Source: Variovorax sp. dw_308
GTDB taxonomy: Bacteria > Pseudomonadota > Gammaproteobacteria > Burkholderiales > Burkholderiaceae_C
Direction of reading: 5' to 3'
DNA length: 64,000 nucleotides
Assembly: GCF_019207085.1 (NCBI RefSeq)
Contig: NZ_JAATOM010000003.1
Coordinates: 186,001 to 250,000 of the forward strand
In this document: positions 34,291 to 43,313 of the stretch, in pieces
Numbering within the stretch: position 1 is the first letter of the stretch
Layout: each line of letters starts with the position of its first letter
Translations under genes and position numbers: made by a program
Notes under the pieces: generated by a model
The model's input: only the letters and a program-made list of their open reading frames with translations
Told to the model about the DNA's origin: nothing
The model's database searches: none

Positions 34291-35211
34291 TCAAAAAAGT
34301 GCGTCGCGCCCAATGCCTGCGCGCGTCAGGTGGCGGCGCATCTTGGCCAGCGCCTCGTTCTGGATCTGGCGCACGCGCTCGCGCGTGAGGCCGAGACGCA
34401 CGCTCAGTACTTCGAGCGTTTCAGGCTCTCGATCATGCAAGCCGTAGCGACCTTCCAGCACCTCGCGCTCGCGGCCGCTGAGCGTCTCGATCCAGTTGTC
34501 GAGCAACCGCTCGACTTCATGCGATTGCGTCACGCCGGACGGATCAGTTGTTTCGTCATCGGAGGGAATCGTGTCAGCCAGGCTGAAACCGTCTTCGCCG
34601 CCATGCTCGCCGCCGGCGCCGAGCGAGCGCGGCGTCTCGGCCAACACCAGCAGATCGCTCACCTCCTGCACGTCACGGCCAAGCAGCGCGGCGATGTCTT
34701 CGACGCGGACGCCCTCAGGGCGACGCGCGGCAAAATCGGGATCGCCTTCGAGTGATCGCCGCGCACGCAGCACCTGCTGCAGTTCCCGCACCACGTGCAC
34801 CGGCAAGCGGATCGCGCGACCCTGGTTCATCACGGCACGCTCGGTCGACTGGCGTATCCACCATGTCGCATACGTCGAAAAGCGAAAGCCACGCTCAGGC
34901 TCGAACTTGGTGATGGCGTGCATCAGCCCGAGGTTGCCCTCTTCGATGAGATCGGCAAGCGGCACCCCGCGGCCCAGGTAGCCCTTGGCGATGTTGACGA
35001 CCAGCCGAAGGTTGTGCTCGATCATCGACTGGCGCGCCGAAAAGTCGCCCGCGCGGGCCGCGCACGCGGTCTGGAATTCCTCGGCGGAAGTGAAGAGCTG
35101 CGTGCGCCGGACTTCACGCAGGTAGCGCGTCAGCGAGTCGCCACCTTCAAGCCCCGGCAAGGGTTCCTGACCCGCGAGGCGCTGCGGGTCCTCGTCGCTT
35201 TGGGACTCCAT
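34291..35211 (-). CDS. rpoS: RNA polymerase sigma factor RpoS
   Basis: A 306-residue stationary-phase sigma factor. Region 1.2 starts with [12 protein letters not shown], region 2 has [50 protein letters not shown], region 3 [15 protein letters not shown] and region 4 ends [20 protein letters not shown]. The frame extends eight codons upstream, but ATG at 35211 follows a strong GGAGGGA ribosome site and is chosen. It follows nlpD after 102 bases in the conserved surE-pcm-nlpD-rpoS cluster, and much of its transcription probably starts inside nlpD, as in other proteobacteria. Confidence 0.95.
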   Translation of the reverse strand: MESQSDEDPQRLAGQEPLPGLEGGDSLTRYLREVRRTQLFTSAEEFQTACAARAGDFSARQSMIEHNLRLVVNIAKGYLGRGVPLADLIEEGNLGLMHAITKFEPERGFRFSTYATWWIRQSTERAVMNQGRAIRLPVHVVRELQQVLRARRSLEGDPDFAARRPEGVRVEDIAALLGRDVQEVSDLLVLAETPRSLGAGGEHGGEDGFSLADTIPSDDETTDPSGVTQSHEVERLLDNWIETLSGREREVLEGRYGLHDREPETLEVLSVRLGLTRERVRQIQNEALAKMRRHLTRAGIGRDALF

Positions 35212-35313
35212 CTGTTCCCTCCAAGCCAGCGGCATCCGCAGGCGTTGTGCGAGATCACATTGGCAATCCGTCGCCTCTCGCCCCTGTGCTCGACCGGGGC
35301 GGGGCGCACGTCG

Positions 35314-36273
35314 CTATCGAGGCGGCAGGTAGCGGGCCGGATCGACCGGCTTGCCTTGGCGGCGGATCTCGAAATGCAACTTGACGCGGTCAGTCCCGCT
35401 GTTACCCATCTCCGCGATCTTCTGGCCCTTCTGCACCGTCTGGTCTTCCTTCACCAGCAGCGTCTGGTTGTGGGCGTACGCCGTGAGGTAGGTACTGTTG
35501 TGTTTGAGAATGATCAGGTTGCCATAGGCGCGCAGGTTGGCACCCGCATACACCACCTGACCATCAGCGGCCGCAAGCACCGGCTCGCCGGCCTTGCCGG
35601 CAATGTCCAGGCCCTTGTTCTTGACCTCGTCGAAGCCAGCGACCAGGCTGCCCTGGGCCGGCCAGATCCAGCCCACGTCCTCGTCGCCCGAAGCCGCCGC
35701 CGCGGGGGCGACTGACGATGTCGTGACAGGCGGCTTGGCTGGCGCGGGCGCCGCGGCAGCCGCAGTCGCAGCGATGGCGGCGGCACTCGCGGCCCCCGTG
35801 GCCGCGACGGCAGGGGCGGCGGCCGTCGTCGTGCTGGGCACCGTCGTGGCGGCCGAGGGGATCGCTGCAACCGATGTCGGCGCTGTAGCACCACCGCCTG
35901 GTGGCGGGATGACGCGCAACACCTGGCCTACTTCGATCTGATCGGGGTTTTCAAGGTTGTTCCAGCGCGCGATGTCCTGCCAGCGCTGTCCGGTGTCCAT
36001 GCCGATGCGGCGAATGGTGTCACCGGGACGCACCGCGTAGTACCCGGGCTTGCCGTAGTTCTCGATGCCAGCCAGCGGGCGACCCTGCTGGTCGACGGTC
36101 AACGGCGAGCCACCGGGGTTGGGGACAACCGGTACGGAAGCTGCTGGCGTCCTCGTCATCACGCCACGGTCCTCGACGGGCGCGGGACTGCGTGGCGTGG
36201 CACAACCCGCAATCACGAGCGTCAACCCCAGCGCAACGCCGGCGACCCAGCTCCGATTGCCAATACCCTGCAT
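35314..36273 (-). CDS. nlpD: LysM/M23 lipoprotein (NlpD homologue)
   Basis: A 319-residue lipoprotein: signal peptide with lipobox IAGC (cleavage before Cys29), one LysM peptidoglycan-binding domain ([28 protein letters not shown]), an Ala/Pro/Thr-rich linker (about residues 135-200) and a C-terminal M23 fold ([41 protein letters not shown]). The M23 zinc ligands look incomplete, as in NlpD, which activates the amidase AmiC rather than cutting itself. Start ATG at 36273 has a GAAGGAAG ribosome site. Confidence 0.93.
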   Translation of the reverse strand: MQGIGNRSWVAGVALGLTLVIAGCATPRSPAPVEDRGVMTRTPAASVPVVPNPGGSPLTVDQQGRPLAGIENYGKPGYYAVRPGDTIRRIGMDTGQRWQDIARWNNLENPDQIEVGQVLRVIPPPGGGATAPTSVAAIPSAATTVPSTTTAAAPAVAATGAASAAAIAATAAAAAPAPAKPPVTTSSVAPAAAASGDEDVGWIWPAQGSLVAGFDEVKNKGLDIAGKAGEPVLAAADGQVVYAGANLRAYGNLIILKHNSTYLTAYAHNQTLLVKEDQTVQKGQKIAEMGNSGTDRVKLHFEIRRQGKPVDPARYLPPR

Positions 36274-36284
36274 TAGTTCTTCCT

Positions 36285-37061
36285 TCAAGCAATTCCCGAT
36301 TTTAGGGGGACAAAGTGGACCGCCTCAAGAACGCGCCGCTGCACGCCGCCGGCGGTTTTGTCGATCACGACGAGCGCTTGTCCGCCCGAGATGGCGTGTG
36401 TCGGCGCCACGATACGCCCACCCACCGCGAGTTGCGAAACCCATTCTTCCGGCACTGACTCGCCGCCCGCTGCCGCGATGATGCCTGCGTACGGCGCACC
36501 CTTGGCGTAACCGATCATGCCGTCGCCTAGCAACAGGTGCACCGTTGCAATGCGAAACGGGCGCAGATTGGCGCGCGCTTTCTCGTGCAGACCGCGCAGG
36601 CGCTCGATGCTGTAGACCTCGCTCGCGACATGGCTCAGCACGGCAGCCTGGTAGCCGCATCCGGTGCCGATCTCCATCACGCGTCCGAGCCGATCGCTCG
36701 GCTTGCCGTTCAGGGCAGGCGCGCCCAGGAGCAGTTCGATCATGCGGGCGACGACGTTCGGCTTGGAGATGGTCTGGCCCAGGCCGATCGGAAGGCTCGT
36801 GTCCTCGTAGGCCTGGTTGACCAGCGCACTGTCAACAAAACGGTGGCGCTCGACGGAGCCCATTGCGCGCAACACGCGCGTGTCGGCGACGCCTTGCGCC
36901 GCAAGCCTTTGCACCATGCGGGCGCGCACCGCGTCCGACGCCATCGACGGCGTGCTGCTGAGAACGGCGGGCCGCACCGGCACCGCGGACGTGCGGCCTT
37001 GCGTGGCCGCGGAAGCGGTCGGCTTGAGCCGGACCGGGAAACTCGGACGCTGCGTGGCCAT
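36285..37061 (-). CDS. pcm: Protein-L-isoaspartate O-methyltransferase
   Basis: A 258-residue SAM methyltransferase that repairs isoaspartyl residues in ageing proteins. SAM motif I is [22 protein letters not shown]-like [24 protein letters not shown] and the substrate loop [13 protein letters not shown] precede it. About 45 N-terminal residues (basic, Pro/Ala-rich) exceed the E. coli enzyme. The ATG overlaps the surE stop by one base, and nlpD begins 11 bases after its stop. It is thus translationally coupled in the stress cluster. Confidence 0.95.
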   Translation of the reverse strand: MATQRPSFPVRLKPTASAATQGRTSAVPVRPAVLSSTPSMASDAVRARMVQRLAAQGVADTRVLRAMGSVERHRFVDSALVNQAYEDTSLPIGLGQTISKPNVVARMIELLLGAPALNGKPSDRLGRVMEIGTGCGYQAAVLSHVASEVYSIERLRGLHEKARANLRPFRIATVHLLLGDGMIGYAKGAPYAGIIAAAGGESVPEEWVSQLAVGGRIVAPTHAISGGQALVVIDKTAGGVQRRVLEAVHFVPLKSGIA

Positions 37062-37819
37062 CAGTTCGTGAGACGGACGACCGCGTCGCGCCAGGCGCCG
37101 AGGTTCGCGTGATCGGTCAGGTCGATTTGCAACGGCGTCAGCGCGACATGCCCCAACGAAGTGGCGTGGAAGTCGGTGCCTTCGCCACTGTCCTTGGCGC
37201 TGCCGGCGCTGGCGATCCAGTACATGGTTTCGCCGCGCGGACTGTCTTGCGTGATGACCTTCTCCGCGGAATGACGCCGACCCAGCCGGCAAACCCTGGT
37301 GGCCTGCAATTCGGCGAACGGCAGGTTCGGCACGTTCACGTTGAGCAGGAAGGCAGGCCCTTCGAGCATGCGCTCGCGCTCGATCTGCAGCACCAATCGC
37401 CGCGCGACCTCGGCCGCCGCATCGATGTGCGCCCAACCCTTTTCGGTCTGCGAGAACGCAATGGCCGGGATGCCGAAGAGATACGCCTCCATCGCCGCGC
37501 CGACCGTCCCTGAATAGATGGTGTCGTCACCCATGTTGGCGCCATTGTTGATGCCCGAGACGACCAGGTCCGGCCGGTAGCCGAGCAAGCCCTTGAGCGC
37601 GATGTGGACGCAGTCCGCAGGCGTCCCCGTCACATACCGGAAACCGTTGTGCGCAGCATGCACATAGAGCGGGGCGGCCAGCGTCAATGCGTTCGACTTG
37701 GCGCTGTTGTTGTGCTCCGGTGCGACGACCTCGACGTCGGCAATGTCCTTCAGTGCAGCGTGAAGCGCGACGATGCCGGGCGCCTGGTACCCGTCGTCGT
37801 TGGAGATGAGAATTTTCAT
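37061..37819 (-). CDS. surE: 5'/3'-nucleotidase SurE
   Basis: A 252-residue SurE nucleotidase/polyphosphatase. The metal site is built by MKILISNDDGYQAPGI (Asp8, Asp9), the Ser in HNNSAKSNALTL and the Asn in VVSGINNGANMGDDTIYSGTVGAAME. It acts on nucleoside monophosphates during survival in stationary phase. It is the first gene of the surE-pcm-nlpD-rpoS cluster. Confidence 0.96.
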   Translation of the reverse strand: MKILISNDDGYQAPGIVALHAALKDIADVEVVAPEHNNSAKSNALTLAAPLYVHAAHNGFRYVTGTPADCVHIALKGLLGYRPDLVVSGINNGANMGDDTIYSGTVGAAMEAYLFGIPAIAFSQTEKGWAHIDAAAEVARRLVLQIERERMLEGPAFLLNVNVPNLPFAELQATRVCRLGRRHSAEKVITQDSPRGETMYWIASAGSAKDSGEGTDFHATSLGHVALTPLQIDLTDHANLGAWRDAVVRLTN

Positions 37820-38005
37820 GGCGTTGATGCGGGCATTCTAGGGTTGCGTCCGGTCACGCCAGAGACATTGGGCCGAAGGAGAGCAAACGTATCATGGCCG
37901 CCCCCAAGGAGACTCAACCTATGCCCCGACATTCATCACTTCGTGTATTCATTGCCCCCCAAGGGGCCGCAGCCTCCCTCGGGGCAGCCCGGCAGGAGGC
38001 CTGAC

Positions 38006-38992
38006 ATGCACGCGTGGCTTTGCGAAAACCCGATCGGCGTCGATGCGCTGACCTGGAAGGAACTGCCCACACCGCAACCCGGCCCCGGCCAGGTGCTGAT
38101 CGAGATCAAGGCTGCCAGCCTGAACTTCCCCGATCTGCTCATCGTCCAGAACAAGTACCAGATGAAGCCGCCCCTGCCCTTCGTGCCGGGCTCGGAATAT
38201 GCCGGCGTCGTCCAGGCTGTGGGTGAAGGCGTGAGCCACCTCAAGGTTGGCCAGAACGTGGCCTGCCTGTCGGGCACCGGCGGCTTTGGCACGCACACGC
38301 TGGCGCCGGCCGCGCTATGCATGCCCTTGCCCGATGGCTTCGGCTATGTGGATGCGGCCGCTTTCATCATGATCTACGCCACTTCGTGGCATGCATTGAT
38401 GGATCGGGCCCAACTCAAGGCCGGCGAGACCGTGCTGGTATTGGGCGCGGCGGGCGGCGTCGGCACGGCCGCAATACAGATTGCCAAGGCCGCCGGCGCC
38501 CGCGTGATTGCAGCGGCATCGACCGATGAGAAATGCGAACTGTGCAAGTCCATCGGCGCCGATATCACCATCAATTACACGACGCATGCCTTGCCGAACG
38601 GCTTCCGCGATGCCATCAAAGCAGCGACCGACGGCAAAGGCCCGGATGTTATTTACGATCCGGTCGGCGGCGACTTTGCCGAGCCCGCGTTCAGGTCGAT
38701 CGGTTGGCGTGGCCGCTATTTGGTGGTTGGATTTGCAGCGGGCCCCATTCCCGCTCTGCCCTTGAATTTGATGCTGCTCAAGGGCGCGTCGCTGGTGGGT
38801 GTGTTCTGGGGTGACTTTGCCAAAAGGGAACCCAAGGCCAATGCGGCAATGATGGCCGAATTGGCCCAATGGTACGGTCAGGGCAAGATCAAGCCCGTGA
38901 TCGACAGCACCATGCCCATGGCAGACCTCAAGGCCGCCTATGCGCACATGGGCTCACGCGGTGTCAAGGGCAAGCTGGTGATGGTGAACTGA
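38006..38992 (+). CDS. NADPH:quinone oxidoreductase-like zinc-type dehydrogenase
   Basis: A 328-residue medium-chain dehydrogenase of the quinone-reductase (QOR) branch. The GroES-like N-terminus has PGQVLIEIKAASLNFPDLL and PFVPGSEYAGVVQAVGEGV; the Rossmann half has VLVLGAAGGVGTAAIQIAKAAGARVI and DVIYDPVGGDFAEPAFRS. Structural and catalytic zinc cysteines are absent, as is usual for QORs. Strong ribosome site CAGGAGGC just before the ATG at 38006. The 186-base gap in front contains a short GC hairpin (around CCCCCCAAGGGG) of unknown role. Confidence 0.9.
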   Translation: MHAWLCENPIGVDALTWKELPTPQPGPGQVLIEIKAASLNFPDLLIVQNKYQMKPPLPFVPGSEYAGVVQAVGEGVSHLKVGQNVACLSGTGGFGTHTLAPAALCMPLPDGFGYVDAAAFIMIYATSWHALMDRAQLKAGETVLVLGAAGGVGTAAIQIAKAAGARVIAAASTDEKCELCKSIGADITINYTTHALPNGFRDAIKAATDGKGPDVIYDPVGGDFAEPAFRSIGWRGRYLVVGFAAGPIPALPLNLMLLKGASLVGVFWGDFAKREPKANAAMMAELAQWYGQGKIKPVIDSTMPMADLKAAYAHMGSRGVKGKLVMVN

Positions 38993-39035
38993 CACGGCTC
39001 ACGCAGATCGCCACTCGATGGCGGTGCACCATTGA

Positions 39036-39058
39036 AAAAGCCCGCGATGCGGGCTTTT
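39036..39058. terminator. Bidirectional terminator between the QOR-like gene and the H-NS-like gene
   Basis: AAAAGCCCGC (39036-39045), a GAT loop and GCGGGCTTTT (39049-39058) form a perfect stem with A/T flanks between two convergent genes. Confidence 0.85.
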
Positions 39059-39079
39059 CTTTTGAGGCCGGGGCGTCGC

Positions 39080-39415
39080 TCAAATTTCGAAGTCGGAGAG
39101 TGACTTGCCGGCAGCCAGTGCTTCGGTCACCCAACGCGGCTTGCGACCACGACCACCCGACCAACCCTCGCCATTCGGACCGCGGTATTTGACGGCGGCC
39201 TTTGCGGGCGCTGCACCGGAGCGCTTGCCGGCTGCACCGCGCGTCACGAGTTTGAGATCGGCAGCGCTCAGGCCGTATTCCGCAATCTTCGCCCGGATGT
39301 CGTCGATCACCGAGGCGCGCTCCTGGTTGCGAAGCTCCTCGGCCTGCTTGCGCAATTGCGCGATCTGCTCGTCGTGCTTCTTGATCTGGGAATTGATATC
39401 GGCAAGAGAGGACAT
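39080..39415 (-). CDS. H-NS family nucleoid-associated protein
   Basis: A 111-residue H-NS-like protein. The N-terminal half is a coiled-coil oligomerisation region (LADINSQIKKHDEQIAQLRKQAEELRN). The C-terminal DNA-binding domain carries the betaproteobacterial motif YRGPNGEGWSGGRGRKPRW, the counterpart of the H-NS AT-hook loop. It binds AT-rich DNA and silences horizontally acquired genes. The AT-rich leader upstream (39420-39470) could allow self-binding. Confidence 0.9.
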   Translation of the reverse strand: MSSLADINSQIKKHDEQIAQLRKQAEELRNQERASVIDDIRAKIAEYGLSAADLKLVTRGAAGKRSGAAPAKAAVKYRGPNGEGWSGGRGRKPRWVTEALAAGKSLSDFEI

Positions 39416-39487
39416 TTGGCCTGCTTTCTCTATTTTGAAAAGAAAAAATTCTAATTCAAAAAAATAACGCTTCCAACTGGCAAACGC

Positions 39488-39522
39488 AAAAAAACGCGCC
39501 CGTCGTGAAGACGGGCGCGTTT
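39488..39522 (-). terminator. Terminator of tRNA-His
   Basis: AAACGCGCCCGTC (39492-39504) and GACGGGCGCGTTT (39510-39522) form a perfect 13-bp stem followed on the minus strand by seven T, just beyond the tRNA 3' end. Confidence 0.85.
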
Positions 39523-39532
39523 CAGGATGTTT

Positions 39533-39609
39533 TGGGGTGGCTGATGGGACTCGAACCCACGACGACCAGAATCACAATCTGGGACTCTACCAGCTGAGCT
39601 ACAGCCACC
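39533..39609 (-). tRNA. tRNA-His (anticodon GTG)
   Basis: A 77-base tRNA with encoded CCA. On the minus strand it opens GGTGGCTGTAGCTCAG, has anticodon stem-loop CCAGA-TTGTGAT-TCTGG with anticodon GTG, and T-loop GGTTCGAGTCCC. The extra 5' G (G-1) facing C73, the identity element of tRNA-His, is present. Confidence 0.97.
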
Positions 39610-39637
39610 AAAGAGCCTTCAATTATAGCGTCAAAAT

Positions 39638-41545
39638 TTAGGGCGTTGCTGCGGCCGGTCGCGGAACGCTGATTTCTGCCTTGTAGCGTTGCTTCAGCAA
39701 CTCATAGTAGGCGTTGCTCTCGGCGCCGGCGACGATCTGCGAGAACTGCCCGATCTCCTGCGTCGCCTGCTCCGGCTTGGGCGCTTCGCGGGGAACCACC
39801 TTGTTCACGCGAACCACCACATAGCCCTGCGCGCCAAGATCGACGCCCGTCCATGCCGGCAGCTTGGTCGTGTCGGCGCGCAAGGCGCCCTCCACCACCG
39901 GCGGCGGTACCGACTGGGCTTCAAGCCTCGAGATCGTCACCGGCTCCGTCAACTTGGCGCCCGCCGCATCGGCTTGCCACGCCTTGAGCCTGGCCTCGCC
40001 CTCGGCCTTGGCCAAGGCGCCGGCACGCTCCGCGATCAACAGGGTCCGGACCTTGTCCTTCACCTCGATGAACTCTTGCGTGCGCGCTGCCATGTACTTG
40101 GTCATGCGGCCGGAAGCGAGTTGGCTGGGGCCGACTTCGACGGCTTCGGTGTTGTGCTTGCGTTCGCGCGTGTCCGCTGCATACAGCGCATCCAGGAACT
40201 TGCGGTTGGCCAGGGGACCGGTGGCGCCTGCGGGCGGCGTGCGCGCGACCTGGGCGGCCGTCTGGACCTTGAGCTTGAACTTGTCCGCGACCGGTTGCAG
40301 GCTGTCGGGCTGCTGGAAGACCATGTCGCTGAACGACTCTGCGGCCTTGGCGAATTCCTGCGTGGCCAGTTGCGCGCGGGCCTCGTCCTCGATGCGCGCG
40401 CGCACCTGGTCGAACGTGGGCGTCGTCTCCGGCTTGATGTCCGTGACCTCGATGATGTGGTAGCCGAACTCGGTTTCCACCAAGCCACTGATCTCGCCCT
40501 TCTTCTGCGTGAACATCGCGTCCTCGAAGGGCTTGACCATGGTGCCGTCGCGCTTCACGAAGTCCAGGTCGCCGCCCTTTTCGGCCGAGCCGGGGTCCTG
40601 CGAATTCTTGCGTGCAATGTCGGCGAAGCTGGCGGGCGATTTCTTCACCTCGGCCAGCAACTGCTCGGCCTTGGCCTTGGCCTTTTCACGGTCCGCAGCA
40701 GGCGCACTGGCCGGCGCGGTGATCAGGATGTGGCTGGCGCGGCGCTCTTCCTTGGTGGTGAAGCGCGCCTTGTTCTGCTCGTAGTAGGTCTTGAGGTCGG
40801 CCTCGCTGACGGCGATGTTCTTCTTGACCGAATCCAGGTCCAGCACGACGTACTCGACGTCGGCCTGCTCGGGCGCCTGGAACTGCGCCTTGTGATCCTT
40901 GTACCAGGCCTCGAGGTCCGCGTCGTTGACGTTGACCTTGCTGGCGAAGTCGGCCGGATTGAACTTGGCCAACTGCACTTCACGGCGGTCATAGAAAGCA
41001 TTGAGTGTTGCATCGGCTTGCGCCTTGGTCGCGAAGGCGGAACCGGCAAGACCTTGCAACACCTGTTGCGTCGCCAGGCTCGCGCGGACCGAGGCTTCGT
41101 ATTGCTCGGGCGTCTGCTGGGTAGCGCGCTGGAACAACTCGCGATCGAACTTGCCGTCCGCACCACGGAACATGGCCAGGCCAGGGTCAGCTGCAAAGTA
41201 ACGGGCCAGTTTGTCTTCCGACACCGTCATGTTGGTTTTTTGCGCGGCGATCTGCAGCACGCGGTCGCGGACCATGCGTTCGAGGGTGGCGTACTTCGCC
41301 GCATCGGTATCGAACATGGCCACATCGACATTCGGCGATTGCTGGCGAATGCGGTCGACTTCGATGCGGTGCTGCTGCTCCCATTCAGGCCGCGTGATGT
41401 CGTGGCCGTCGACGCTTGCGACCTTCTCGCCCTGGTCAGACCGGTTGTAGCGATCAGCGACGCCAAACCATATGAACGACGGAATGATCAGCAAGAACAA
41501 GAACACCATGACGATCTTGTTGTACTTGCGGAAGAAATCAAACAT
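39638..41545 (-). CDS. ppiD: Peptidyl-prolyl cis-trans isomerase PpiD (SurA N-terminal domain protein)
   Basis: A 635-residue membrane-anchored periplasmic chaperone. An N-terminal helix (about residues 10-32, NKIVMVFLFLLIIPSFIWFG) anchors it; a SurA-like N-domain (MVRDRVLQIAAQ) follows; the single parvulin domain is near residues 265-360 (RRASHILITAPASAP, FGYHIIEVTDI); a long C-terminal region completes it. PpiD sits at the Sec translocon and assists outer-membrane protein folding. It lies between two tRNA genes in the same direction; hupB is upstream, as in many proteobacteria. Confidence 0.93.
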   Translation of the reverse strand: MFDFFRKYNKIVMVFLFLLIIPSFIWFGVADRYNRSDQGEKVASVDGHDITRPEWEQQHRIEVDRIRQQSPNVDVAMFDTDAAKYATLERMVRDRVLQIAAQKTNMTVSEDKLARYFAADPGLAMFRGADGKFDRELFQRATQQTPEQYEASVRASLATQQVLQGLAGSAFATKAQADATLNAFYDRREVQLAKFNPADFASKVNVNDADLEAWYKDHKAQFQAPEQADVEYVVLDLDSVKKNIAVSEADLKTYYEQNKARFTTKEERRASHILITAPASAPAADREKAKAKAEQLLAEVKKSPASFADIARKNSQDPGSAEKGGDLDFVKRDGTMVKPFEDAMFTQKKGEISGLVETEFGYHIIEVTDIKPETTPTFDQVRARIEDEARAQLATQEFAKAAESFSDMVFQQPDSLQPVADKFKLKVQTAAQVARTPPAGATGPLANRKFLDALYAADTRERKHNTEAVEVGPSQLASGRMTKYMAARTQEFIEVKDKVRTLLIAERAGALAKAEGEARLKAWQADAAGAKLTEPVTISRLEAQSVPPPVVEGALRADTTKLPAWTGVDLGAQGYVVVRVNKVVPREAPKPEQATQEIGQFSQIVAGAESNAYYELLKQRYKAEISVPRPAAATP

Positions 41546-41585
41546 TGAGCATTCTCTCTATCGACTCGGCCCGGACTCAGGCAAT

Positions 41586-41613
41586 AAAAAAGGCGAACAA
41601 CCTGTTCGCCTTT
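41586..41613 (-). terminator. Terminator of tRNA-Val
   Basis: AAAGGCGAAC (41589-41598) pairs with GTTCGCCTTT (41604-41613) and is followed on the minus strand by six T, between tRNA-Val and ppiD. Confidence 0.85.
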
Positions 41614-41621
41614 GCATCGGG

Positions 41622-41697
41622 TGGTGGGTGCTGAGGGGCTCGAACCCCCGACCTACGCCTTGTAAGGGCGCCGCTCTACCAGCTGAGCTAAGCACCC
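41622..41697 (-). tRNA. tRNA-Val (anticodon TAC)
   Basis: A 76-base tRNA with encoded CCA. On the minus strand it opens GGGTGCTTAGCTCAGC, has anticodon loop CTTACAA (anticodon TAC) on a GCGCC/GGCGT stem and T-loop GGTTCGAGCCCC. Acceptor GGGTGCT pairs with AGCACCC. Confidence 0.97.
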
Positions 41698-41713
41698 CAC
41701 CGAAAACGATGTC

Positions 41714-41986
41714 TCAGTTCAGCGCGTCTTTCAGCGCCTTGCCGGGACGGAACTTGGGGATCTTGGCGGCCTTGATTTTAATCGCAGCGCCGGTGCGCGG
41801 ATTGCGGCCCGTGCGCGCGGCACGCTTACCTACAGCGAAAGTACCAAAACCCACGAGGGACACCGAGTTGCCTTTCTTCAAGGTCGTGCGAATCGCCCCG
41901 ATGGTGGATTCGAGTGCGCGGGTGGCGGCTGCTTTGGAAATATCGGCATTCTTTGCGATGTGTTCAATCAGTTCGGTCTTGTTCAC
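41714..41986 (-). CDS. hupB: DNA-binding protein HU
   Basis: A 90-residue HU subunit: [21 protein letters not shown] at the N-terminus, the [25 protein letters not shown] arm region with the conserved Asn-Pro that intercalates DNA, and [12 protein letters not shown] at the end. It bends DNA non-specifically as a dimer and shapes the nucleoid. It lies directly upstream of tRNA-Val and ppiD. The 225-base leader holds no obvious element beyond AT-rich tracts. Confidence 0.96.
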   Translation of the reverse strand: MNKTELIEHIAKNADISKAAATRALESTIGAIRTTLKKGNSVSLVGFGTFAVGKRAARTGRNPRTGAAIKIKAAKIPKFRPGKALKDALN

Positions 41987-42211
41987 AAGGGCCTCTTGTC
42001 GGAAAAAAAGTTGTCAGGTATCGCCGATGGCATGACCGACCCCGCAGTGGTGCCGCGCTGCGCGGTGCGAGAAGGAGGGAGACAGTTTCGGCGCGTCGGC
42101 AGCGCACTGCCGACAACGATTAAAGCCACTGGTCTACGGGGTGTCAATAAGACATCACGCCGGTCAGACCAACGGCCTCCGCAATTTTAGGGGCCTTTCG
42201 TGCAGTCCTTT

Positions 42212-43297
42212 TCAAAGGGCGTCGGCGATGGCCTTTCCGAGGTCGGTCGTGCCGGCCGTTCCGCCGATGTCGGGCGTGCGCGGCGCGCCACTCTTCGGTG
42301 CCAGCACGGCCTCGATAGCGGCAAGGATCGCGTCGTGCGCATTCTTGTGGCCGAGGAACTCGAGCATCATCGCGCCGCACCAGATCTGGCCGATCGGATT
42401 GGCGATGCCCTTGCCTGCGATGTCCGGTGCGGAGCCGTGCACGGGCTCGAACAGCGAGGGCGTGGTGCGTTGCGGATTCAGGTTGGCGCTGGGCGCGATG
42501 CCGATGGTGCCGGTGCATGCGGGGCCGAGATCGGAGAGGATGTCGCCGAACAGATTGCTCGCGACCACCACGTCGAAGAAGTCGGGCCGCTGCACGAAAT
42601 GCGCGGTGAGGATGTCGATGTGGAACTTGTCGAGTTCGACATCCGCATAGTCCCTGGCCATGGCTGCAACGCGCTCGTCCCAGTACGGCATCGTGATGGA
42701 GATGCCGTTCGATTTGGTGGCGCTGGTCAGGTGCTTCTTGGGGCGCGATCGGGCCAGTTCGAACGCGAACTTCAGCACCCGATCCACGCCGATGCGCGAC
42801 ATCACGGTCTCCTGGATCACGATCTCGCGCGGCGTTCCTTCGTACATGCGTCCGCCGATGCTCGAGTACTCGCCTTCGGTGTTCTCGCGCACGATGTACA
42901 TGTCGATCTCGCCGGGTTGACGCGGGGAGCCGTCGCGACGGACCACGGGCGCCGTGATGCCGGGCATGAGGCGCGCGGGGCGCAGGTTGATGTACTGGTC
43001 GAACTCGCGACGGAACAGCAGCAGCGAGCCCCACAGCGACACATGGTCCGGGATCTTCTGCGGCCAACCGACGGCGCCGAACAGGATGGCGTCGTGACCG
43101 CCGATCTGGTCCTTCCAGTTGTCTGGAAGCATCTTGCCGTGATTCTCGTAGTAGTCCCAACTCGAGAAATCGAAGTGATCGAATTTCAGGTCGATGCCGA
43201 ACTTTCGTGCGGCCGCGTCGAGGACGCGGATGCCTTCGGGCATGGTCTCCTTGCCGATGCCGTCGCCGGCGATGACTGCGATGCGTCGTGTGCTCAT
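42212..43297 (-). CDS. ttuC: Tartrate dehydrogenase/decarboxylase, D-malate dehydrogenase type
   Basis: A 361-residue NAD-dependent beta-decarboxylating dehydrogenase of the TtuC/DmlA group in the isocitrate/isopropylmalate family. It shows RIAVIAGDGIGKETMPEG, the substrate-binding Arg run (LLLFRREFDQYINLRPARL), IVRENTEGEYSSIGG, the metal Asp cluster VVASNLFGDILSDLG and the NAD loop FEPVHGSAPDIAGKGIANP. It oxidises tartrate, D-malate or related acids. The alpha/beta hydrolase gene lies 16 bases upstream in the same direction, with a divergent LysR gene beyond. Confidence 0.93.
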   Translation of the reverse strand: MSTRRIAVIAGDGIGKETMPEGIRVLDAAARKFGIDLKFDHFDFSSWDYYENHGKMLPDNWKDQIGGHDAILFGAVGWPQKIPDHVSLWGSLLLFRREFDQYINLRPARLMPGITAPVVRRDGSPRQPGEIDMYIVRENTEGEYSSIGGRMYEGTPREIVIQETVMSRIGVDRVLKFAFELARSRPKKHLTSATKSNGISITMPYWDERVAAMARDYADVELDKFHIDILTAHFVQRPDFFDVVVASNLFGDILSDLGPACTGTIGIAPSANLNPQRTTPSLFEPVHGSAPDIAGKGIANPIGQIWCGAMMLEFLGHKNAHDAILAAIEAVLAPKSGAPRTPDIGGTAGTTDLGKAIADAL

Positions 43298-43313
43298 TCA
43301 GGGTCTCCAGGAA

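Noticed and set aside
37940..38000. GC hairpin before the quinone-reductase-like gene as a riboswitch
   Set aside because: It is only a short CCCC/GGGG pairing without any conserved aptamer features.
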